64,000 nt of DNA from assembly GCF_026341515.1 (NCBI RefSeq), contig NZ_JAPEOK010000001.1, positions 744,001-808,000 on the forward strand, in the 5' to 3' direction. This DNA comes from Streptomyces sp. NBC_00878 (lineage in GTDB: Bacteria > Actinomycetota > Actinomycetes > Streptomycetales > Streptomycetaceae). Below are positions 20,266-30,873 of the stretch, in pieces. The notes under the pieces were generated by a model. It saw nothing but the letters and a program-made list of their open reading frames with translations. It had not been told where the DNA came from and did not search any database. The position numbers and the translations under genes were made by a program. Within the stretch, counting starts at the first letter, position 1. Every line of letters begins with the position of its first letter.

Positions 20266-21011
20266 CTAACGCCCGCCCGACTTACGGGTCGCGCGCAGCC
20301 ACTCCTTGTTCATGCCGGTGATGGAAACCAGCGGGATTCCCTTGGGGCAGGCGGTGGCGCACTCGCCGGTGAGCGTGCAGCCGCCGAAGCCCTCCTCGTC
20401 CATCCGCGCCACCATGTCGAGCACCCTCGTCTCCCGCTCGGGCGCGCCCTGCGGCAGGACGTTGAGGTGGTTGATCTTCGCCGAGGTGAAGAGCATCGCG
20501 GCGCCGTTCGGGCAGGCCGCCACGCACGCCCCGCAGCCGATGCATTCGGCGTGCTCGAAGGCGAAGTCGGCGTCCGGTTTCGGCACGGGCGTCGCGTGGG
20601 CCTCGGGCGCGGCTCCGGTCGGCGCGGTGACGTAGCCGCCGGCCTGGATGATCCGGTCGAAGGCCGACCGGTCGACGACCAGGTCCTTGACGACCGGGAA
20701 GGCGGCGGCCCGCCACGGTTCGATGTCGATCGTGTCGCCGTCCTCGAAGGACCGCATGTGCAGCTGGCAGGAAGTCGTGCGCTCCGGCCCGTGCGCGTCG
20801 CCGTTGATGACGAGCGAGCACGCGCCGCAGATGCCCTCGCGGCAGTCGTGGTCGAAGGCGACCGGGTCCTCGCCCTTGAGGATGAGCGCCTCGTTGAGGG
20901 TGTCCAGCATCTCCAGGAAGGACATGTCGGCCGAGATGTCGTCCACTTCGTACGTGGACATCGCTCCGTCGGCGTCGGCGTTCCGCTGCCGCCAGACGCG
21001 CAGGGTGAGCT

Positions 21012-21015
<4 letters not shown>
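20266..21015 (-). CDS. sdhB: Succinate dehydrogenase/fumarate reductase iron-sulfur subunit
   Basis: Electron-transfer subunit of complex II, 249 residues. The [2Fe-2S] ligands are C58, C63, C66 and C83 (CREGICGAC and TTSC). The C-terminal ferredoxin-like part has [14 protein letters not shown] and [14 protein letters not shown], providing the [3Fe-4S]/[4Fe-4S] ligands. The start overlaps the sdhA stop codon by 4 nt. It belongs to the compact Bacillus/Mycobacterium-type sdhCAB, with a single cytochrome b558 anchor. Confidence 0.95.
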
Positions 21016-22964
<1,949 letters not shown>

Positions 22965-22965
22965 G

Positions 22966-23673
22966 TCAGCTCACCACTCCGGTCATCACGCCCACGGGTA
23001 CGGAGACGAAGCCCACCGTCAGCACCAGCGCGAGCACGTTGGCGATGGTCTTGAAGGCCCGGTCGCGGGTGCGGCTGCCCACTCCGAGGGTCTGCGCCGC
23101 GCTCCAGAAGCCGTGCCGGACGTGCAGGCCGAGCGCGAGCACGGCGACGATGTAGACGACGTTGCCGTACCAGGTGGAGAAGGTGTCGATCACGTTCTGG
23201 TAGGGGTGTCCGGGCTGGAAGCCGTTCGGGTGCGCGGTGCCGGTCGTCAGGTCGAGGATGTGCCAGACGATGAACAGGCCGAGGATGATGCCGCCCCAGC
23301 GCATGGTGCGCGTGGCGTAGCTCGCCCGCCGCTTCTTGTGCGCGTACGGGGTGGGGCGCGCCCTGATGTCGCGGCGGCTCAGCTGGTACGCGGAGACGGC
23401 GTGCGCGACGACAGCGGCGACCAGGACGACGCGGATGATCCACAGCGCCCACTCGTAGTGCAGGAAGGGCTCGCCGATGGTGCGCAGCCAGTGCGCGTAG
23501 TGGTTGAACTCGTCGGACCCGAAGAAGATCTTGAGGTTGCCCAGCATGTGGACGACCAGGTACGACAGCATGATCAGGCCGCTGACGGCCATCACGGTCT
23601 TCTTGCCGACGGACGAGTCCCACATGGTGCGCGTCATGGACGGTTTTCGGGCCGTCCGCGTTGCCAGAGCCAT
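22966..23673 (-). CDS. sdhC: Succinate dehydrogenase cytochrome b558 subunit
   Basis: Membrane anchor of complex II, 235 residues with about five hydrophobic helices, the single-subunit (fused C/D) b558 type that binds haem and reduces menaquinone. Histidines that could ligate haem occur in [30 protein letters not shown] and LHVRHGFW. The ATG at 23673 ([10 protein letters not shown]) opens the leftward sdhCAB operon, 94 bp from the divergent lysR gene. In-frame codons further upstream are inside lysR and were discarded. Confidence 0.92.
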   Translation of the reverse strand: MALATRTARKPSMTRTMWDSSVGKKTVMAVSGLIMLSYLVVHMLGNLKIFFGSDEFNHYAHWLRTIGEPFLHYEWALWIIRVVLVAAVVAHAVSAYQLSRRDIRARPTPYAHKKRRASYATRTMRWGGIILGLFIVWHILDLTTGTAHPNGFQPGHPYQNVIDTFSTWYGNVVYIVAVLALGLHVRHGFWSAAQTLGVGSRTRDRAFKTIANVLALVLTVGFVSVPVGVMTGVVS

Positions 23674-23730
23674 GGAACGCACGCTAGGGCCGGGAGGGCC
23701 GATCGGTCCAAGACATGGTCCAGCTCGTTT

Positions 23731-23749
23731 CGATAGGCCTGGCCTATCG
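23731..23749. promoter_or_regulatory. Palindrome, probable LysR operator between sdhC and lysR
   Basis: Perfect 9-1-9 palindrome cgataggcctggcctatcg in the 94-bp divergent gap, 18 bp before the lysR ATG. It contains the T-N11-A core expected for LysR-type regulators. Two ggtcca copies lie just to its left (23705, 23718). Confidence 0.7.
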
Positions 23750-23767
23750 TGGGCGTATTCTTGAGGG

Positions 23768-24652
23768 ATGCAGTTCCAGCAGCTCCAGTACTTCGTGGCC
23801 GTCGCCGAGACCCGGCACTTCACCCGGGCCGCCGATCTGGTCCACGTGGCGCAGCCGTCGCTCTCCCAGCAGATCAAGGCGCTGGAGCGGGAGTTGGGCG
23901 CCGATCTCTTCCTCCGGGCGCGCGGGAACATCACGCTCACGGACGCGGGCGAGGCGCTGCTGCCGCTGGCCCGCCGCATCCTGGCCGACGCGGACACGGC
24001 CCGGCACGAGGTCCAGGAGCTGGCCCAGCTGCGCAGCGGGCGGGTCCGGCTGGGCGCGACGCCGAGCCTGTGCACGGGGCTGCTGCCGGATGTACTGCGT
24101 GCCTTCCACGACCGGTATCCCGGTATCCGGCTGCTGATCGAGGAGGGCGGCTCGCACGATCTCGTACGGGAGCTCGCGCGTGGGGCGCTCGATCTGGCCC
24201 TCGTGGTGCTGCCGCTGCCGACGCCGTCGCCCGCGCTGACCACGGTGGAGGTGCTGCGGGAGGACCTGGTGGTGGTGTCGTCTCCGGAGGCGTCGGCGCC
24301 GGGGGGTGGGCGGCGGTCCGTGCGGGTTTCCGACCTGGAGGGTGAGCGGCTGGTGATGTTCCGGCACGGGTACGACCTGCGGGAGCTGACCGTCGCCGCG
24401 TGTCGCTCCGCGGGGTTCGAGCCGGATTTCGCGGTGGAGGGTGGGGAGATGGACGCGGTGTTGGGGTTTGTCCGGGCGGGGCTGGGGGTGGCTGTGGTGC
24501 CGCGGATGGTTGCTGCGCGGACCGGACGGGGGTTGCGGGTGACGCCGTTGGCCCGGCCTGGGCTGGCTCGGACCATCGCGCTGGCGCATCGCAGTGATGT
24601 GGCTCCGCCGCGGGCTGCGCGGGAGCTTCAGCGGATGTTGTTGGAGCGGTGA
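23768..24652 (+). CDS. LysR-family transcriptional regulator
   Basis: A 294-residue LysR regulator. The N-terminal winged helix-turn-helix (MQFQQLQYFVAVAETRHFTRAA, HVAQPSLSQQIKALE) occupies residues 1-60; the effector-binding domain (VRLGATPSLCTGLLPDVL onward) follows. It is divergent from sdhCAB with a palindrome in the gap, so it probably controls sdhCAB and itself; succinate, fumarate or a related acid would be a natural effector (inference). The final third uses slightly lower third-position GC than its neighbours but is intact. Confidence 0.9.
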   Translation: MQFQQLQYFVAVAETRHFTRAADLVHVAQPSLSQQIKALERELGADLFLRARGNITLTDAGEALLPLARRILADADTARHEVQELAQLRSGRVRLGATPSLCTGLLPDVLRAFHDRYPGIRLLIEEGGSHDLVRELARGALDLALVVLPLPTPSPALTTVEVLREDLVVVSSPEASAPGGGRRSVRVSDLEGERLVMFRHGYDLRELTVAACRSAGFEPDFAVEGGEMDAVLGFVRAGLGVAVVPRMVAARTGRGLRVTPLARPGLARTIALAHRSDVAPPRAARELQRMLLER

Positions 24653-24671
24653 GGCTCCGTCGGGGGGCCGT

Positions 24672-24848
24672 GCCCGGGGCGCCGTTTTGGTGGAGCGACG
24701 TTCGGGTGTGCGGGTTCGTTGTGGCTGGTCGCGCAGTTCCCCGCGCCCCTAAAGGCAAAAGCCAGGGGCGCAGCCCCGCTTTTCAGGGGCGCGGGGAACT
24801 GCGCGACCAGCCACAGTCGACCCGCACCCCAAAACGGCGCCCCGAGGC
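24672..24848. repeat. Long palindromic intergenic element
   Basis: A 30-bp perfect inverted repeat (24721-24750 with 24785-24814) lies inside a longer imperfect palindrome whose outer arms (ggggcgccgttttgg near 24673, complement near 24830-24845) also pair. The loop holds a second small hairpin around 24765-24775. Elements with the core gcgcagttccccgcgcccc are widespread between Streptomyces genes (from memory). It is downstream of lysR and may act as its terminator. IS110 DNA starts just to its right. Confidence 0.85.
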
Positions 24849-24854
24849 TGCTAT

Positions 24855-26145
24855 ATCGCGTCAAGCCGCTTGGTCGAGATTCTCGGAGTTCGTGACGGCG
24901 TTCTCTCGGCCGGAATGCTCGAGGATCTTGAAGAGCTGACGGCAGATTGCTCGCTTGAGGCAGCGTTGCGCGTCGCGAGAGGTCTTCCCCTCGGCGACTC
25001 TGCGGGCGACGTACGCCTTCGTGGTCGGGTCGAGCCGCATACGGATCAGCGAGATGGTGTGCAGAGCCCGGTTGAGCTGCCGGTCGCCGCTGCGGTTGAG
25101 CCGGTGCCGGTTGGTCAGCCCGGAGGAGGCGGGTATCGGCGATACTCCGGCGAAGGACGCGAAGGCGGCCTCGGACCTGAACCGGCCGGGATGGGACCAG
25201 CTGACCAGGATCTGGGTCGCTGTGATCGGCCCGACGCCGAGCAGGTCCAGGAGCTCCGGCGCAACCCCGCGGACCAGGATGAGCATTTCGTTCTCGAGCT
25301 CTTTGGCCTCGGCCTGCAGGGCTTGGATGCGTTGTGCGGTGGATCGCAGGGCCCGCGCGGTCATGCGATGCTCGACGTCCTGTGCCGGGCGGTCTCGCAG
25401 CTGAGCACAGCGGGCAATCTGGACCGGCCGCTTGAGTTTCCGCAGCTCGGCGCGGAGCTCGTCCGGCGCGGACACGATCAGCGACTTGAGCTGATTGATC
25501 GCGGCGGTGGAGGCGAGGACGGCACTGTGGCGGGTGGCGAGCAGGACGCGCAGGGCCTCGCGCCAGCCGCGGAGCCGGGGCTGGATCAGATGTTCGGTGG
25601 CCAGGGCTTCCTTGGCCGCGCGGATCGCATCGATCATGTCGGTCTTGCGCCCGCCACGGACAGCGGGGCGCTTGGGCCGGCAGACTTCCACGACCTGTTC
25701 ACCGGCTTGATTGAGGAAGATGGCCAGACCGGCGCCGTAGCTGCCAATGCCTTCCAGGGCCCAGCAACGACGGCCGGGGATGTGCTGGCGGGCGAAGTCC
25801 AGCAGCCGCCGGTAGCCACGGGCGTTGGTGGGGGCATCAGTGCTGGCCAGGACGGCGCCAATGGGGCTGACGGCCGCAGCGGCGAGGGTGTCACGGTGGG
25901 TGTCGACGCCGATGACGCCGTCGACCTGTTCTGCGAGCATGGTCACGTGGTTGTTCTCCTTCGTGGGCGGGACGGCCGTGGTCGGCGTCGGCCTGGGTGG
26001 AGTCACCGCGTGGCAGAACTGTGATGAGTCACGTCGAAATGGCGGACAAGCTGCTGATCAAGCCAACGGGGTGGGCCAGGCCGACGCCGACGTCCAGCAG
26101 ACATCTCGGGGGCACGACAAGCTCTGACGAGCCGTCAGTTACCTT
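24855..26145 (-). mobile_element. IS110-family insertion sequence (leftward copy)
   Basis: One transposase gene plus flanking non-coding DNA. IS110 elements lack terminal inverted repeats, so both ends are estimates: left near the transposase stop codon, right near a small palindrome at 26124-26138. The upstream non-coding part (25947 to about 26145) is where an IS110-group element would encode its bridge RNA. Confidence 0.6.
24861..25946 (-). CDS. IS110-family DEDD recombinase
   Basis: RNA-guided serine-type recombinase of the IS110 family, 361 residues. The GTG at 25946 is chosen because AAGGAG lies 9 nt upstream; an ATG six bases later is also possible. The RuvC-like N-domain shows the DEDD set: D15 (IGVDTHRDT), E65 (ALEGIGSYG), D103 and D106 (KTDMIDAI). 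A coiled-coil-like segment (residues 195-225) leads to the C-terminal Tnp domain with LLGVGPITA and the candidate catalytic serine in PIPASSGLT (274-275). The gene looks full length and intact. Its sequence is clearly different from the neighbouring IS110 copy, so this is not a duplication. Confidence 0.9.
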   Translation of the reverse strand: MTMLAEQVDGVIGVDTHRDTLAAAAVSPIGAVLASTDAPTNARGYRRLLDFARQHIPGRRCWALEGIGSYGAGLAIFLNQAGEQVVEVCRPKRPAVRGGRKTDMIDAIRAAKEALATEHLIQPRLRGWREALRVLLATRHSAVLASTAAINQLKSLIVSAPDELRAELRKLKRPVQIARCAQLRDRPAQDVEHRMTARALRSTAQRIQALQAEAKELENEMLILVRGVAPELLDLLGVGPITATQILVSWSHPGRFRSEAAFASFAGVSPIPASSGLTNRHRLNRSGDRQLNRALHTISLIRMRLDPTTKAYVARRVAEGKTSRDAQRCLKRAICRQLFKILEHSGRENAVTNSENLDQAA

Positions 26146-26484
26146 GTGAGTCATGCCGGAACGTCGGCGTCGATCCTGACAGCAGCCCAACCCGGGCCGC
26201 AGCTCTACTCTCACAGTTACCTTTTTCGTGGCCCCGCAATGGGGCGCCTGGCCCCCGGGTCCGGTATGGCTGTGTGCCCCCTGTCGAAGTGGATGACCTG
26301 GGGGGTGTTGCCGCCGGGCTTCGGGGCACCGCTTGACCGCTGATGAGGGGCCTGACGACCGCCTGGTCCGGCGCAAATGCCGGGCCGCTTTACGGGCGGC
26401 ATGTCTGCGTAACGTGGTTGCCGGCGTGTGGTGCCACAGGGACGGCCAGGAGTTGAGGAGACGAGTGGCGAGGGGCACGCGCAC
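25947..26484. other. 538-bp non-coding region between two divergent IS110 genes
   Basis: No supported protein gene. It holds the upstream non-coding ends of both elements, with several hairpins: 26124-26138 (6-bp stem), 26231-26245, 26274-26329 (gtgcccc/ggggcac closing a 42-nt loop) and 26365-26386 (8-bp stem). The sequence agttacctt occurs twice (26137 and 26215) and may mark element ends or a target remnant. The boundary between the two elements lies somewhere near 26145-26215. Confidence 0.6.
26228..26425 (+). ncRNA. Candidate IS110 bridge RNA
   Basis: Position and structure fit a bridge RNA: it lies directly upstream of the rightward IS110 recombinase gene, is about 200 nt, and contains a hairpin (26231-26245), a long stem with an internal loop (26274-26329) and a further hairpin (26365-26386). 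In known IS110-group elements such loops hold target- and donor-recognition sequences. No covariation or target match could be tested; the exact ends are guesses. Confidence 0.35.
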
Positions 26485-27708
26485 ATGGTCGACACGACCG
26501 CGATAGATCTCTTCCTCGGCCTGGACCTGGGCAAGGAGTTCCACCACGCCCACGGCCGGACCGAGGACGGCACAACCGTGCACGACAAGCGGCTGCCCAA
26601 CACCGAGCCGGAACTGCTGGAACTGTTCACCAGGCTGGTGGCGAAGTTCGGCACTGTCCTGGTGATCGTGGACCAGGTCGCCAACATCGGCGCGCTGCCG
26701 CTGACGGTGGCCCGCGCGGCGGGCTGCCGGGTGGCCTACCTGCCCGGTCTGTCGATGCGGCGGGCCGCCGACCTGCACCCGGGCGAGGCCAAGACCGACG
26801 TCCGCGACGCGTTCGTGATCGCCGAGACCGCCCGCACCATGCCGCACACCCTGCGCGCGGTGGACCGCGACGACGAGGTGCTGGCCGAGCTGACCATGCT
26901 CACCGGCTACGACAACGACCTGGCCGGCGAGGTCAACCGCGCCACCAACCGGCTGCGCGGCTTGCTCTCCCAGATCCACCCCTCTCTCGAGCGCGTGCTC
27001 GGCCCGCGCCTGGCCTACCCCTATATCCAGGCCCTCCTCCAACGGCACGGCTCCCCGGCGAGACTGAAGAAACTCGGCCGGGCCCGCTGCGAGGCCCTGC
27101 TCAAGGCACACGGCTCGCGCAAGGCCCACCACCTCACCACCGAGATCTTCGACGCGCTCGCCGAGCAGACCCTGGTCGTTCCCGGCACCGAGGCATCCGC
27201 GCTGATCGTGCCCGGCCTGGCCGCCCAGCTCGCCGCCGCCCACACCCAGCGCCGGGCCACCGAGCAGGAGATCGCCGCCCTGCTGGAGGCCCTCCCTCTT
27301 TTCCACCTCCTGACGTCTCTGCCCGGCCTCGGCGTCAGGACCACAGCGGCCGTGATCGTCGCGATCGGTGACGGCACCGGCTTCCCCACCGCCGGACACC
27401 TCGCCTCCTACGCCGGACTCGCCCCGGCCACGAAGTCCTCGGGCACCTCGATTCGCGGCGAGCACGCACCCCACCGCGGCAACCGGCTCCTCAAACGAGC
27501 CCTGTTCCAGGCCGCGTTCGCCGCGATCGGCTGCAAAACCGACCCGTCCTCCCGGACCTACTACGACCGGCAACGCGCACGCGGCAAGACCCACACCCAG
27601 GCAATCCTCCGCCTCGCCCGGCAACGCGTGAACGTCATCCACGCGATGATCCGCACCGGCGCCCTCTACGAACCACACACCCCCAGCGACGTCGACCTCG
27701 TAGCCTGA
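26485..27708 (+). CDS. IS110-family DEDD recombinase
   Basis: A 407-residue recombinase close to the founding Streptomyces IS110 subgroup. The N-domain has D14 (LGLDLGKEFHH), D63 (IVDQVANIG), D105 and D108 (KTDVRDAF), then AYLPGLSMRRAADLHPGEAK. The C-terminal half has LTSLPGLGVRTTAAVIVAIGD and the serine region APATKSSGTSIRGEH, then HRGNRLLKRALFQAAFAA. The ATG at 26485 follows gagggg by 9 nt. The open frame is complete, so the element may be active if its RNA is intact. Confidence 0.92.
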   Translation: MVDTTAIDLFLGLDLGKEFHHAHGRTEDGTTVHDKRLPNTEPELLELFTRLVAKFGTVLVIVDQVANIGALPLTVARAAGCRVAYLPGLSMRRAADLHPGEAKTDVRDAFVIAETARTMPHTLRAVDRDDEVLAELTMLTGYDNDLAGEVNRATNRLRGLLSQIHPSLERVLGPRLAYPYIQALLQRHGSPARLKKLGRARCEALLKAHGSRKAHHLTTEIFDALAEQTLVVPGTEASALIVPGLAAQLAAAHTQRRATEQEIAALLEALPLFHLLTSLPGLGVRTTAAVIVAIGDGTGFPTAGHLASYAGLAPATKSSGTSIRGEHAPHRGNRLLKRALFQAAFAAIGCKTDPSSRTYYDRQRARGKTHTQAILRLARQRVNVIHAMIRTGALYEPHTPSDVDLVA

Positions 27709-27928
27709 CGACCCTGCCCTTGGCGACCCCGTCCCGCCCGCACACCGGCACGGCCACGAGCCGAGCCGCCCACCAGGCTGCCCAACAAGCACCTGATCCA
27801 CCGGGGACATCCCGCTTCGCCAGACGTCCCCGAAAACCCGGATCAACCCCTACAAGTCAGCCCCACCAGGGTTGACGAAACAGATAGGGGCACCCCCCCG
27901 GCACGGCGCCCCCGACGAGCGGCCACGC

Positions 27929-30064
27929 TCAACCCACCGCGTCCACCAACGCCAGCTGGTGGAGGCGGTCCGGTGGGCCCGGGCGGGCGTAGTACCAGCC
28001 CTGGGCCGTGTCGCAGCCCAGTATGCGGAGTTGCTCGGCCTGGGCCGCCGTTTCCACGCCCTCTACCGTGACCGCGAGGTCCAGGCTGTGGGCGAGGGAG
28101 ACGATCCCTTCGACGATCTTGAGGTCGACGGGATCGGCGGGGAACTGCTGCATGCCCTGGGTGAAGGAACGGTCCAGCTTGAGAATGCTCACAGGGAGAC
28201 GGCGCAGGTTGGCGAGGTTCGAATAGCCCGTGCCGAAGTCGTCGAGGGCGATGTCGACCCCCATCTCGGCGAGCCGGCGCAGCGGCTTGAGCAGATCGTC
28301 GTCGGCGCCGATCAGGGCCGACTCCGTGACCTCCAGGCAGAGCGAGGACGGTTCCAGTCCGACGCGCTCCAGGATGTCGACCGTGTCGGAGACCAGGCCG
28401 GGATGGGTCAGCTGGCACGGCGAGAGGTTCACGTTGATGCGCAGCGGGCCCGCGTCGGCGTGGCGTTCCTGCCATTCACGGGCCTGGCGGACCGACTGTT
28501 CCAGGACCCAGCGGCCGAGCGGCACGATCAGGCCGGTGTGTTCGGCGAGCGGGATGAACCGGTCGGGTCCGAGCACGCCGTGCTGCGGATGCAGCCAGCG
28601 CACGAGGGCCTCGGCGCCGCGCACGCTGCCGTCGCCGAGGTGGACGAGCGGCTGGTACTCGATGAAGAACTCGCCCCGGTCCAGGGCCGCGGGCAGCGCC
28701 GTGGTGAGCCCGTGCCGGGTGATGGCACGGGCGTCGGCCTCGGGGTCGGCGAGCTCGTAGCGGTTGCCGCCCGCCGACTTGGCGCGGTACATGGTGATGT
28801 CGGCACTGCGCAGCACCTCCGCGGGGCCGCGCTCGCCCACCGGGCCCTCCACTATGCCGATGCTGCCGCGGACAGTCAGTTCGCGGCCCTCGATCCGCAC
28901 CGGCGTGATCAGGGCGTTCATGATGCGGTCGGCGAGCGCGTCGACCTCGCTCTCGGTGTCGGGCCCGGTGGTCAGGGCGACGAACTCGTCGCCGCCGAGC
29001 CGGGCGACCATCTCCCCGGGCGCGGTCGCGCAGGACTGCAGCCGGTCGGCGACCTCGACGAGCAGCCGGTCGCCCGCCGCGTGCCCGAGGCTGTCGTTGA
29101 TGGTCTTGAAGCCGTCGAGGTCGAGGTAGCAGAGACCGAAGCGCATGCCCTCGCCCGCGGCGAGCGCCTTTTCGAGCCGCTCGAAGAACAGCGTCCGGTT
29201 GGGCAGCCCGGTGAGCGCGTCGTGCGTGGCCTCGTACCGCAGCCGCAGGTTGAGCAGGCGGCGCTCGGTGGTGTCCTCCATGAGGGCGAGCTGGTACTGG
29301 GGACGGCCGTCCGCGTCACGCAGCAGGGAGACGGTGAGGTTGGTCCACAGGACCGTGCCGTCGGGGCGGTAGAAGGCCTTCTCCACGTGGTAGTGCTCGC
29401 GGTTGCCGCTCACCAACTCCTCGTAGAGCCGCCAGACTTGAGGGGCGTCCTCGGGGTGGGTCCACTCGGTGACGTTGCGGCCGCGCACCAGTTGCTCGGT
29501 GCCGCCGAACATGCGCAGCAGAGCGTTGTTCACTTGCAGGATGTTGCCGTCGAGGTCGGCGACACCGATGCCTATGGCGGCGCCCTCGAAAACCGCGCGG
29601 AAGCGTGCCTCGGTGGCGTGCAGCGCGTCCGCCACCACGCCCTGGGCCTGGAGGGCGGCGCGCGCGATGGTCTCCTGCTCGGCGAGCGTCCGCTCCCGAA
29701 GTGCGTGCGCGAACCCGGCGGCCATGGCGTGCTGGAGCCTCGACGAGCGGGTGCGCAGGGCCTCTTGGGGCCCGTCCCCGCCGCAGTAGAGCACCAGGTA
29801 GGCGTCGACGCAGTCGAGTGTGCGGGTGAGTGCTTCGGGTTCTGTGCAGTGCGCGTCGATGAGCGCGGCGCCGACGGCCTGGCCCTCGGCCGCGTCATAC
29901 GTCCTGGCCCGCAGCGCCTCGCTGAGCCGCCGGGCGAGCGGCACCAGGCGCTGCTCGAACTCCGGCCGGGTCAGGGACGTCGCGGTCGCCGGGAACACGG
30001 CCCGGCTCCAGATCGTCGCGAACCTGCGCAGTCTGTCCTCCGGCCCGTCCGGCTCGGCGGTCAC
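27929..30064 (-). CDS. rmdA: PAS-GGDEF-EAL cyclic-di-GMP protein (RmdA-like)
   Basis: Cytosolic c-di-GMP enzyme, 711 residues from the GTG at 30064 that overlaps the preceding methyltransferase stop codon by 4 nt. Order: helical N-domain (about 1-140), PAS domain (FRAVFEGAAIGIGVADLDG; PAC ends MEDTTERR), GGDEF (ARLGGDEFVAL) and EAL (GAEALVRWLHP, LEVTES, DDFGTGYSNL, VEGVET). Both active sites look intact. The RxxD inhibitory site that normally precedes GGDEF reads APGE, so product feedback is probably absent. The order sdhCAB-lysR-...-this gene-methyltransferase-lipoprotein resembles the S. coelicolor SCO0922-SCO0930 region as I recall it, where RmdA is a c-di-GMP phosphodiesterase; the symbol is therefore tentative. 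No transmembrane helix. Confidence 0.8.
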   Translation of the reverse strand: MTAEPDGPEDRLRRFATIWSRAVFPATATSLTRPEFEQRLVPLARRLSEALRARTYDAAEGQAVGAALIDAHCTEPEALTRTLDCVDAYLVLYCGGDGPQEALRTRSSRLQHAMAAGFAHALRERTLAEQETIARAALQAQGVVADALHATEARFRAVFEGAAIGIGVADLDGNILQVNNALLRMFGGTEQLVRGRNVTEWTHPEDAPQVWRLYEELVSGNREHYHVEKAFYRPDGTVLWTNLTVSLLRDADGRPQYQLALMEDTTERRLLNLRLRYEATHDALTGLPNRTLFFERLEKALAAGEGMRFGLCYLDLDGFKTINDSLGHAAGDRLLVEVADRLQSCATAPGEMVARLGGDEFVALTTGPDTESEVDALADRIMNALITPVRIEGRELTVRGSIGIVEGPVGERGPAEVLRSADITMYRAKSAGGNRYELADPEADARAITRHGLTTALPAALDRGEFFIEYQPLVHLGDGSVRGAEALVRWLHPQHGVLGPDRFIPLAEHTGLIVPLGRWVLEQSVRQAREWQERHADAGPLRINVNLSPCQLTHPGLVSDTVDILERVGLEPSSLCLEVTESALIGADDDLLKPLRRLAEMGVDIALDDFGTGYSNLANLRRLPVSILKLDRSFTQGMQQFPADPVDLKIVEGIVSLAHSLDLAVTVEGVETAAQAEQLRILGCDTAQGWYYARPGPPDRLHQLALVDAVG

Positions 30065-30873
30065 GCCGTGCGCCCCACGCCCGCGAAACCCGAGTAGGAA
30101 TAAGGATCCTCGTCCTCCGACGCCGAGTCGGGCCGCCATTTCGGCATAGGCACCAGTCCGGGTTCCACCATGTCGTACCCCTCGAAGAACCGCGCGATGT
30201 CGTCGCGCGTGCGCATGATCAGCGGGTTGCGGATGTCCTTGTAGACGTCGACGGCGCCCTGGGCCCGCTCCCTGGAGAGCGGGATTCCCTCGTACGAGGC
30301 GTGCGAGACGACCAACAGGCTGCCGGGCGCAAGCGCGTCCCTCAGCTCTGCCACCGCCCCGTACGGGTCGTCCTCGTCCTCCACGAAGTGAAGTATGGCA
30401 ACGAGAAGGAGGGCGACTGGCTGATTCAGGTCTATCAGGCGCTGGACCTGAGGGCTCGCCAGGATCTCCTGGGGCTTGCGGAGGTCGGCGGTGACGACGT
30501 CCGCCTCCTCGTTCCCTGCCAGTACAGCCGTGCTGTGGGCGACGGCCACCGGGTCGTGGTCGACGTAGACGACGCGTGCGCCCGGGCGGACACTCTGAGC
30601 CACCTCGTGGACGTTGCCGAAGGTGGGGATGCCCGAACCGATGTCCAGGAACTGGGTGATGCCCTCGTCGGCCGCGAAGCGCACGGCGCGGCTCAGGAAC
30701 GCGCGGTTCGCCTGCATGATCTTGGGCAGTCCCGGCATGAACCCCATGGCCCTGCGCGCGGCTTCCCGGTCGACCTCGAAATTGTGCGATCCGCCCAGGT
30801 AGTAGTCGTAGACGCGGCTCACGCTGGGCACCGAGATGTCGATGCCACGCGGGGCCCAGGCGGGACGCTCCAT
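30061..30873 (-). CDS. DUF574 S-adenosylmethionine-dependent methyltransferase
   Basis: A 270-residue Streptomyces-type SAM-binding protein (Methyltransf_19/DUF574 family). Family signature SVSRVYDYYLGGSHNFEVDREAA is near the N-terminus; the SAM motif is QFLDIGSGIPTFGNVHEVAQ, then VVYVDHDPVAVAHS. The family's substrates are unknown; actinobacteria carry many copies, often next to regulators. GGAGAG precedes the ATG. Its stop codon overlaps the start of the c-di-GMP gene (GTGA), so the two are translationally coupled. Confidence 0.9.
   Translation of the reverse strand: MERPAWAPRGIDISVPSVSRVYDYYLGGSHNFEVDREAARRAMGFMPGLPKIMQANRAFLSRAVRFAADEGITQFLDIGSGIPTFGNVHEVAQSVRPGARVVYVDHDPVAVAHSTAVLAGNEEADVVTADLRKPQEILASPQVQRLIDLNQPVALLLVAILHFVEDEDDPYGAVAELRDALAPGSLLVVSHASYEGIPLSRERAQGAVDVYKDIRNPLIMRTRDDIARFFEGYDMVEPGLVPMPKWRPDSASEDEDPYSYSGFAGVGRTA

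Larger units (their letters stand above)
26215..27880 (+). mobile_element. IS110-family insertion sequence (rightward copy)
   Basis: A second IS110 element, head to head with the first. It includes about 270 bp of upstream non-coding DNA, the recombinase gene (26485-27708) and about 170 bp downstream, where a 7-bp-stem hairpin (27802-27832) and a weak inverted repeat caaccc/gggttg (27844-27874) occur. The ends are estimates because the family lacks inverted repeats. The gene downstream (EAL protein) is intact. Confidence 0.6.

Noticed and set aside
24861..27880. Composite transposon formed by the two IS110 elements
   Set aside because: The recombinases differ clearly, the elements are head to head with no cargo gene between them, and IS110 elements do not use terminal inverted repeats.
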